6,003 bases of DNA from Calditrichota bacterium (lineage in GTDB: Bacteria; Electryoneota; RPQS01): positions 1 to 6,003 of the forward strand of contig JAGVEU010000414.1 in the NCBI GenBank assembly GCA_020057985.1, given 5' to 3'. Below, in pieces: positions 1 through 4,652 of this stretch. The translations under genes and the position numbers were made by a program. The notes below the pieces were generated by a model. The model saw only the letters and a program-made list of their open reading frames with translations. It was not told the DNA's origin and made no database searches. Within the stretch, counting starts at the first letter, position 1, and every line of letters starts with the position of its first letter.

Positions 1-536
1 ACAAGTGGCTCGTCGAAGGGCACATTTAAGTGAACAGGGCCGTTCGGAGAACAGGTAGCGGCTAACAAAGCATCGCTGGCGAGAGCTTGCACATTGTTGT
101 AGTGCTCCACCTCCGGCTTGGGCAGCGGTACTTCGGAAAAAAAGCGTGCGAAATTGCCGTAAAGATTGGCCTGACAGATTGTCTGCATTGCGCCGGTGCC
201 CTGAAGGTGTGATGGGCGGTCAGCGGTTAACACAATGAGCGGGGTGTAGGACTGAGCCGCCTCAATGATTGCCGGATAGTAGTTGGCGGTTGCCGTACCT
301 GAAGTGCAGATCAGGATTGCAGGCAGATTGTCAGATTTCGAGAGTCCAAGCGCGAAATATCCTGCCGAGCGTTCATCAATCACAATGTAATGCTGCAATT
401 CGGGCATGGAGACGGCTACGTGAGCAAGCGGGGTTGAGTGCGAACCTGGCGAAATCACTACACGTTTGCAGCCGCCTTGCACGAATGCGGAAAGCAAAAC
501 ATGAGCTGTGAGCCAATTGAGATTAGGAATGTTCAC
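1..536 (-). CDS. menD: MenD, SEPHCHC synthase, N-terminal part (cut by window edge)
   Basis: Thiamine-diphosphate enzyme of menaquinone synthesis: it decarboxylates 2-oxoglutarate and adds the succinyl unit to isochorismate, in the cytoplasm. About 178 N-terminal residues of an expected 550-600 are present; the rest lies left of base 1. Visible landmarks: SPGS-STPL at residues 29-37, DERSAGYFALGL at 54-65 with the cofactor-activating Glu55, CTSGTATAN at 77-85, TADRP at 104-108, and HLNVPFDEPL near the cut. Spacing matches E. coli MenD residue for residue through about 118, so the GTG start at 536-534 is well supported even though no clear Shine-Dalgarno precedes it. The start lies inside the last codons of menF (14-nt overlap), implying translational coupling. 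Oddities: His33 where E. coli has Arg33, and Met117 where it has Asn117, both substrate-pocket positions. Family assignment is near certain; unaltered activity is inferred. Confidence 0.95.
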   Translation of the reverse strand, partial: MNIPNLNWLTAHVLLSAFVQGGCKRVVISPGSHSTPLAHVAVSMPELQHYIVIDERSAGYFALGLSKSDNLPAILICTSGTATANYYPAIIEAAQSYTPLIVLTADRPSHLQGTGAMQTICQANLYGNFARFFSEVPLPKPEVEHYNNVQALASDALLAATCSPNGPVHLNVPFDEPL

Positions 537-1896
537 GGGCTGATCTTGTGAGAATGTCCGTCATGAGCGATTGCTTGAGGGAACATTCCTGATATTCTTC
601 TTCAGGAACGGAGTCCGCGACGATTCCTGCTCCGGCATAGACTCGCGCTTCGTTATTCCGAATGAGAGCTGAGCGAATAGCTACCGCGAACTCCGCCTCC
701 TCTAAACTCACCCATCCAACCGCACCCGCATAAAGTCCTCGCGGAGTGGGCTCAAGTTTGCGAATCAGCTCACGCGCTGTGTTAATCGGGCTGCCGCAGG
801 TGGCGGGAGTGGGGTGAAGAGTTTTCAGAATTGTGTCCAGTGATACCTTTGGACGCAGTGTTCCTTCCATGCTACTCAAAAGGTGCTGCACGGCTCCGAA
901 GCGGCGAATCGCCGGAGCGGAATCCACCCGGATGTTATCACAGAGTTCGGTCATACATTGCGCAAGATGATCGGTGACTAAGTGCTGTTCCCTGCGCTCC
1001 TTTTTGCTCTCGATAAGTTCTGTGGCAAAACGCTGCTCATCTTCTGGAGTCTGCCCACGCGGCCTTGTTCCGGCCAAGCTGTCCACCTGCAAGTGATTTC
1101 CCTTAAGTCGAAAGAGCCGCTCGGGGCTGGCTCCAAGAAAAGCCGTTGATTCATTGAGGCCATGATAGAAGACATAAGAGTTCGGAGCCTCGTTGGCGAG
1201 ATCCCGCATGATCCGCTCATGATTGAAAGAGAGGCTGGACTTGATGAGCAGACTCTGAGCGAGAACAGCCTTCTGCACCTGATTGCCGGCGATAGACTGC
1301 TGAATCTCAAGCACCGCCTTAGCCCATTTGTCCTCGGTGAAGTCTCTTTCAAGATGATAGATTGCAGTTTGTGGCTTCTCGCGGCGACGCCATCCACGTT
1401 TCAAATCCTTAGCTTCTTCGAGAAGTAGTTCCATTACCGTTTCCATTTCCTCATCGTCATCAACTGCGTCGAGGACAAGAAGCTCGACCTCGCCGTCACG
1501 CCAGCGTATCAAAGCCTCGGGCAGAACGAACCACGTCGGAGCGAAGCCTTTCCACTCCTGTTTTAGCGGCGATTGCGAATCGAAAGCCACTGCAGCGAAG
1601 CAGCGAAGCGGGACATCCTCGTCCGGATAGCATTCTACATTGGCAAGCGCCGCGCGACACATGTCGAGCGAATCCGTTGAATACAGCCACCCCAATCCAG
1701 CCCAGATCTCTTTGCCTTCCGGATCCTGCCATAAGAATGCCGGTTTGAAACAGTGCATCAAGGCCCACGGAGAGGGACACTTGAACCATTCCGTCACCGC
1801 GATGATTCTGTCGGGAGGCAACTTGGTTTCAAAAGGAATGATCTTGGACATCGGAAGTTGGCAAGTGGCTTTGGGGTGGTTTCTTAGTTTAACCAA
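523..1896 (-). CDS. menF: Isochorismate synthase MenF
   Basis: Mg-dependent chorismate-to-isochorismate isomerase, first step of menaquinone synthesis and source of MenD's substrate. The protein has 457 residues, a normal length for MenF. The chorismate-binding domain fills roughly residues 180-450: QKAVLAQ with Lys209 (the water-activating Lys190 of E. coli MenF), GASPERLF with Glu259 exactly 50 residues later (E. coli Glu240), SLAGTRPRG at 273-281, HPTPATCGSP at 361-370, and AGAGIVADSVPEEEYQE at 421-437. Salicylate or anthranilate synthase relatives share this fold, but the overlap with menD fixes the pathway. The start is uncertain: the longest frame opens with TTG at 1896-1894 directly behind a GAAGGAAA stretch, just after an in-frame TGA. 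An ATG at 1851-1849 (residue 16) has no Shine-Dalgarno but gives an N-terminus, MSKIIPFE, that also looks natural. No convincing sigma70 promoter was found upstream. Confidence 0.94.
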   Translation of the reverse strand: MVKLRNHPKATCQLPMSKIIPFETKLPPDRIIAVTEWFKCPSPWALMHCFKPAFLWQDPEGKEIWAGLGWLYSTDSLDMCRAALANVECYPDEDVPLRCFAAVAFDSQSPLKQEWKGFAPTWFVLPEALIRWRDGEVELLVLDAVDDDEEMETVMELLLEEAKDLKRGWRRREKPQTAIYHLERDFTEDKWAKAVLEIQQSIAGNQVQKAVLAQSLLIKSSLSFNHERIMRDLANEAPNSYVFYHGLNESTAFLGASPERLFRLKGNHLQVDSLAGTRPRGQTPEDEQRFATELIESKKERREQHLVTDHLAQCMTELCDNIRVDSAPAIRRFGAVQHLLSSMEGTLRPKVSLDTILKTLHPTPATCGSPINTARELIRKLEPTPRGLYAGAVGWVSLEEAEFAVAIRSALIRNNEARVYAGAGIVADSVPEEEYQECSLKQSLMTDILTRSAREHS

Positions 1897-1904
1897 TTTC
1901 CTTC
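1897..1904 (-). promoter_or_regulatory. Possible ribosome binding site for menF TTG start
   Basis: On the minus strand GAAGGAAA directly abuts the TTG codon at 1896-1894. The purine run is a fair anti-16S match, but AAGGA sits only 2-3 nt from TTG, closer than usual. It is the only Shine-Dalgarno-like motif near either candidate menF start, so it favours the TTG weakly. Confidence 0.35.
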
Positions 1905-1930
1905 AGAGATTCAAGAGGGAGGAGGGAAGG

Positions 1931-1958
1931 ATAAGGGATGAGGGATGAGGGATGAAAT
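1931..1958. repeat. 7-bp tandem repeat, ATGAGGG type
   Basis: Consecutive heptamers read ATAAGGG, ATGAGGG, ATGAGGG, then a decayed ATGAAAT; the purine-rich GGAGGGAAGG at 1921-1930 looks like a further degenerate extension. The array lies in the divergent menF/leuA spacer, within the expected menF leader and upstream of the leuA promoter. It shares the GATGA core and the 7-bp period with the arrays at 4514-4541 and 4619-4646, suggesting one repeat-generating process in this genome. No regulatory role can be read from it. Confidence 0.8.
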
Positions 1959-2023
1959 TGTTGTATGGATGCAATAGTGATGAATCATGATTATTTGTGA
2001 TAAGGGAGGATATAGTTTCGGGC

Positions 2024-2052
2024 TTGATTTTGTGATAGAATTACAGTATGAT
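2024..2052 (+). promoter_or_regulatory. Sigma70-like promoter for leuA
   Basis: TTGATT at 2024-2029 and TATGAT at 2047-2052 are separated by exactly 17 nt, close to the consensus TTGACA-N17-TATAAT. Transcription would begin around 2059, giving a leader of about 24 nt before the ATG at 2083. The promoter lies inside the longer possible reading frame that begins at 1987, which argues against that upstream start. This is the best promoter match in the window, judged by eye only. Confidence 0.6.
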
Positions 2053-2082
2053 TTAAGATTGAGGCCAAATCTGAAAAACACT

Positions 2083-3261
2083 ATGCCACGCACGACCCGC
2101 TTCATTGCCTTCTATGACACCACTTTGCGTGACGGCGAGCAGACACCGAATGTGTCGTTTTCACCGGAGGCCAAGTTGAGGCTGGCGCGGCAGCTTGAAA
2201 CACTTGGCATGGACGTGATCGAGGTCGGCTTTCCGGCGGCATCACAGCAGGAATTTGAAGCGGTTCAACGAGTGTCGGCTGAGACACGCGGTTGCCAAGT
2301 AGCGGCGTTGGCACGCGCGGTGAGTACAGATATTGAAACAACCGCGGCGGCGCTCTCACGAGCGGTCAGTCCACGGCTTTCGATTGTGGTGCCAATTTCT
2401 GACCGTCACCTCCGGCACTCGCTCAAGTGGGAGCGCAAGCAGGCGGAGGAGAAAATCTTCAGCAGTGTGGAGCAGGCGAAGCGACTTACCGGTGAAGTGG
2501 AGTTTATTGCAACCGATGCGACCCGGACGGAGTATGCGCACTGCCGTGCGGCGCTGTGGGCGGCAGCCTCAGCAGGAGCAGATGTGGTGGTGGTTGCTGA
2601 CACCGTGGGTGTGGCTCTGCCTGATGAGTTTGGAGATTTGATATCCAGATTGATCGAGGACTTGACTCCCGAATTTCCTGATCTTATCATTGGCGCACAC
2701 TATCACAATGATTTCGGAATGGCGGTGGCGAATTCGCTCTCTGCACTGCGGGCAGGTGCGGGTCAGGTGGAAGGAACCATCAATGGACTTGGCGAGCGAG
2801 CGGGGAATACAGCCCTTGAAGAGGTGGCCATGCTGCTTCGCTATCATGAAGAGAAGCTCGCACTTCTGTCGAACATTCAGACCGAGGAGATATTGGCCAC
2901 TTCACAATTGGTCGTTGAATCCTCTGAGGTTCCCGTGCAACCGAACAAAGCGCTGGTCGGTCGCAATGCCTTTCTTCATGCGGCGGGAATGCACCAACAG
3001 GCCGTATTGAACGATCCGCTGACCTTTGAGCCGTTCGATCACCGGCTTGTGGGAGTGCACATGCAACTTGATGATCGAATCGTCTTCGGAAAATTTCTGG
3101 GGCGCAACGGACTGAAACACCTGCTCGAACACGATGGCATCAAACTCGATGATGCGCAGATTGATCCGCTCGTGCAACAGATCCGCCGTGCCATCGAGCA
3201 GAAGCAGACCATCTCGCGGCGGATGCTCCACGAGATGGCGAGAGACCTTACCATCCACTAA
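2083..3261 (+). CDS. leuA: 2-isopropylmalate synthase, short form lacking the regulatory domain
   Basis: Condenses acetyl-CoA with 2-ketoisovalerate, the first step of leucine synthesis. 392 residues of DRE-TIM metallolyase type: YDTTLRDGEQ at 11-20 (Arg16, metal ligand Asp17), VIEVGFPAAS at 45-54, HYHND with metal ligands His206 and His208, GTINGLGERAGN at 231-242 (Asn242 metal ligand), and HAAGMHQQ at 299-306 with the probable catalytic His304. GFP and TINGLGERAGN favour isopropylmalate over homocitrate or citramalate synthase, but those relatives cannot be excluded. The protein ends about 120 residues before a full LeuA, so the leucine-binding allosteric domain is missing and feedback control may differ. 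Unusual positions: TPN for APG after DGEQ, Thr144 in the usual EDA motif, and GKFLGR at 336-341 where GKHSGR is common. ATG 2083 was chosen over the frame opening at 1987 because homology starts here and a promoter lies between; no strong Shine-Dalgarno precedes it. Confidence 0.87.
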   Translation: MPRTTRFIAFYDTTLRDGEQTPNVSFSPEAKLRLARQLETLGMDVIEVGFPAASQQEFEAVQRVSAETRGCQVAALARAVSTDIETTAAALSRAVSPRLSIVVPISDRHLRHSLKWERKQAEEKIFSSVEQAKRLTGEVEFIATDATRTEYAHCRAALWAAASAGADVVVVADTVGVALPDEFGDLISRLIEDLTPEFPDLIIGAHYHNDFGMAVANSLSALRAGAGQVEGTINGLGERAGNTALEEVAMLLRYHEEKLALLSNIQTEEILATSQLVVESSEVPVQPNKALVGRNAFLHAAGMHQQAVLNDPLTFEPFDHRLVGVHMQLDDRIVFGKFLGRNGLKHLLEHDGIKLDDAQIDPLVQQIRRAIEQKQTISRRMLHEMARDLTIH

Positions 3262-3290
3262 CATTCTCTTGACACAACGAAAGGGATCGA

Positions 3291-3638
3291 ATGCGCATTG
3301 AAACAGAAGATTTCGGCGAAGTCCGCGTCATCAGCCTGAACGGCAGACTGATGGGGGATCAAGCCGACCTCGCGGAATTTCTCGACACGGTCAAGGCGGC
3401 TCTTTACAACAACCGCAAGAAACTGGTGTTTGATTTCGAAGGCGTTGAGTGGATGAATAGCTCCGGCTTGGGAATGATCATCGCCGGCAATGGACTCGTG
3501 CGGGAAGTGGAGGGAGGACTGGTCCGACTTGCGAAGTTAAATGATTCCGTGAGCCGGCTTATCGGCATTAATAGATTGAATCTTGTGTTTGAGATTCATC
3601 TGACGGTTGATGCGGCGGTGAAGAGCTTGACTAAGTAG
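3291..3638 (+). CDS. Single-domain STAS protein, anti-sigma-factor antagonist
   Basis: A 115-residue protein that is one STAS domain of the SpoIIAA/RsbV type. Such proteins bind an anti-sigma factor kinase and release the sigma factor, with phosphorylation of a serine as the switch. The motif MNSSGLGMIIAG at 55-66 holds that serine (Ser57 by alignment with SpoIIAA Ser58); the residue before it is Asn rather than the common Asp. Other family traits are the early VISLNGRLMGDQ segment and the late LAKLNDSVSRLI...LVFEI segment. The start is secure: AAAGGG at 3280-3285 sits 5 nt before the ATG. It follows leuA by 29 nt without a terminator, so co-transcription is likely. No HPK/RsbW-like kinase, phosphatase or sigma factor is in the window, so its partner is unknown. 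Related single STAS proteins also act in lipid-asymmetry transport (MlaB), but the SSGLG motif fits the antagonist group better. Confidence 0.88.
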   Translation: MRIETEDFGEVRVISLNGRLMGDQADLAEFLDTVKAALYNNRKKLVFDFEGVEWMNSSGLGMIIAGNGLVREVEGGLVRLAKLNDSVSRLIGINRLNLVFEIHLTVDAAVKSLTK

Positions 3639-3700
3639 ATAACGGACAAGGATGCCGTAGAGCCTATTTGGAATCCCTTATTGACTCAAACCCCCTTAAT

Positions 3701-3720
3701 CCCCCTACTGAAGTAGGGGG
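3701..3720. repeat. 20-bp perfect palindrome behind the STAS gene
   Basis: CCCCCTACT and AGTAGGGGG are exact inverted copies around a central GA; as RNA this folds as an 8-bp, GC-rich stem with a TGAA tetraloop. It lies 63 nt after the STAS stop codon and could end transcription, but no T-run follows directly (the nearest is TTTT 13 nt on), so it is not a standard intrinsic terminator. The flanking CCCCCTTAAT on the left and AGATTAG on the right extend the symmetry imperfectly. It looks like one member of a dispersed intergenic palindrome family. Confidence 0.8.
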
Positions 3721-3761
3721 AGATTAGACCTCTTTTCCTTCTACTGAAGTAGGGGGAGATT
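3705..3761. repeat. 21-bp perfect direct repeat derived from the palindrome
   Basis: The right part of the palindrome plus AGATT (3705-3725) recurs without mismatch at 3741-3761, a period of 36 bp. The second copy lacks the CCCC half, so it cannot form the hairpin on its own, though it can pair with the single C-rich arm at 3701-3709. This suggests a duplication followed by loss, or two separate insertions of the same element. Confidence 0.85.
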
Positions 3762-3846
3762 GATTGGTTCTTTCGATAAACTTATTTTCGTGCTTGCACT
3801 CTAATGGAGTGTGAACCTCATAAAACGGCATAACTTCATTGTTTAT

Positions 3847-3852
3847 AAGGAG
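3847..3852 (+). promoter_or_regulatory. Ribosome binding site of lpoB
   Basis: AAGGAG is a near-ideal Shine-Dalgarno, 7 nt before the ATG at 3860. It decides the start: the frame can be extended to a TTG at 3839, but that codon lies upstream of this site and has no ribosome binding site. Confidence 0.85.
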
Positions 3853-3859
3853 CTTAGGT

Positions 3860-4504
3860 ATGTCTCGCAGTTTTTGGAAGACACAGCAAGCTGTGTCGCT
3901 ACTTGTTGTCTTGCTTTGCAGCTTTCTCATAGTGAGTGGCTGCTCGAGTAAGAAACGAATCTCGCGTGTGGATGCTAACGAAACCATTGACCTGTCGGGT
4001 AACTGGAACGACACCGACAGTCGGCTCGTGGCAGAGGAAATGATCAGTGATGCATTGAGTCAGAATGGTCAATCGCGTCCGTGGCTGATGAATTTTGCCA
4101 AAGACAAGGGTAAGAATCCCGCAGTGATTGTGGGCTCGATTCGCAACAAGTCCGATGAACACATTGCCACCGGAACCTTTGTCGGCGATATCGAACGGGC
4201 GTTTGTCAACTCCGGCAATGTGCGCGTGGTGGCCAAGAAAGAGGAGCGCGAAGGAGTTCGGGAAGAACGACAGGATCAGCAGGCCAATGCATCAGTGGAG
4301 ACAGTCAAGCAGTTCGGTCAGGAATTGGGAGCCGACTATATGCTGTTAGGCGAGATCAACAAGATTCTCGATCAGGAAGGCAATGAGAAGGTCGCGTTCT
4401 ATCAGGTTGATCTAACCCTCACTGACTTGCAGAGCAACGAAAAAGTCTGGATTGGTCAGCATAAAATTAAGAAGTACATTGCACGGAAGTCGTACAAGCC
4501 ATAA
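3860..4504 (+). CDS. lpoB: LpoB-family lipoprotein (penicillin-binding protein activator type)
   Basis: A 214-residue lipoprotein, almost the length of E. coli LpoB, which sits in the outer membrane and reaches through peptidoglycan to stimulate the synthase PBP1B. Residues 1-27 are a signal peptide with a hydrophobic core (LLVVLLCSFLIVSG) and lipobox VSGC, making Cys28 the lipidated residue; Ser29 after it agrees with outer-membrane sorting. The mature domain has the family pattern DLSGNWNDTDSRLVAEEMI at 44-62, PAVIVGSIRNKSDEH at 87-101, EREGVREERQDQQ at 129-141, and GADYMLLGEI at 157-166. Unlike E. coli LpoB there is no long proline-rich linker: the domain begins within about 15 residues of the Cys. 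The next lipoprotein gene follows within 35 nt, so the two are probably co-transcribed. Family membership is clear; the PBP partner in this organism is unknown, and PBP1B specificity should not be assumed. Confidence 0.85.
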   Translation: MSRSFWKTQQAVSLLVVLLCSFLIVSGCSSKKRISRVDANETIDLSGNWNDTDSRLVAEEMISDALSQNGQSRPWLMNFAKDKGKNPAVIVGSIRNKSDEHIATGTFVGDIERAFVNSGNVRVVAKKEEREGVREERQDQQANASVETVKQFGQELGADYMLLGEINKILDQEGNEKVAFYQVDLTLTDLQSNEKVWIGQHKIKKYIARKSYKP

Positions 4505-4507
4505 AGG

Positions 4508-4652
4508 AAGAAACGATGAACGATGAACGATGAACGATGAAGGCGATGCAGAAGACATCTCAGCAAACGTATCTTCCGGTTCTCCAATTGGTTGACCGCA
4601 GGACACGCTGGCCACGCATTCATCATTCATCGTTCATCGTTCATCGTTTCTT
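4508..4652. repeat. Long inverted repeat made of heptamers (MITE-like or REP-like)
   Basis: The arms at 4508-4541 and 4619-4652 are inverted copies matching at 33 of 34 positions; with a weaker inner extension (4508-4549 and 4611-4652) the match is 38 of 42. Each arm is AAGAAA followed by four heptamers of the CGATGAA type, the fourth being TGATGAA in the right arm. The loop is 77 nt. No clear target-site duplication flanks it and it encodes no transposase. In RNA it would form a very stable hairpin burying the start codons of the following gene. The left edge lies just after the lpoB stop codon at 4502-4504; the right arm is inside the next coding region. Confidence 0.9.
4514..4541 (+). repeat. 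Heptamer tandem array CGATGAA x4
   Basis: Four perfect copies of CGATGAA. Because 7 is not a multiple of 3, successive copies place ATG codons at 4516, 4523, 4530 and 4537 in rotating frames. The first two stop after five codons (MNDER) at an in-repeat TGA, the third runs 21 codons to a TGA at 4593, and only the fourth enters the long lipoprotein frame. An AAAGGAAG stretch at 4503-4510 is well spaced for the first ATG. The inverted counterpart is at 4619-4646. Confidence 0.9.

Noticed and set aside
269..511. 80-residue plus-strand reading frame opposite menD
   Set aside because: The minus strand here encodes an unmistakable MenD; the opposite frame has no family features and no ribosome binding site.
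978..1789. Several frames of 88-139 residues within menF on both strands
   Set aside because: They lie wholly inside the well-conserved menF coding region and show arginine- or serine-rich, featureless translations typical of shadow frames.
2102..3264. Multiple antisense and out-of-frame frames over leuA, up to 120 residues
   Set aside because: LeuA motifs run continuously through this region in one frame; the others have no recognisable domain or start signal.
3701..3737. Intrinsic terminator at the 20-bp palindrome
   Set aside because: The stem is strong but there is no adjacent T-run, and the motif is partly duplicated downstream, so I recorded it as a repeat instead.
3797..3811. Small inverted repeat CACTC-TAATG-GAGTG upstream of lpoB
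   Set aside because: Five-base arms are expected by chance in a spacer of this size; it could be an operator but nothing else supports it.
3794..3824. Possible lpoB promoter with TTGCAC as -35
   Set aside because: Only poor -10 candidates (TCATAA, CATAAA) lie at 18-19 nt spacing, so it is not strong enough to annotate.
3724..4014. 96-residue minus-strand frame over the repeat and the lpoB 5' end
   Set aside because: It reads through the direct repeat and is antisense to the lpoB signal peptide; nothing supports translation.
4514..4646. CRISPR array
   Set aside because: Repeat units are 7 bp, with no spacers, and the two blocks are inverted relative to each other; this is not CRISPR architecture.
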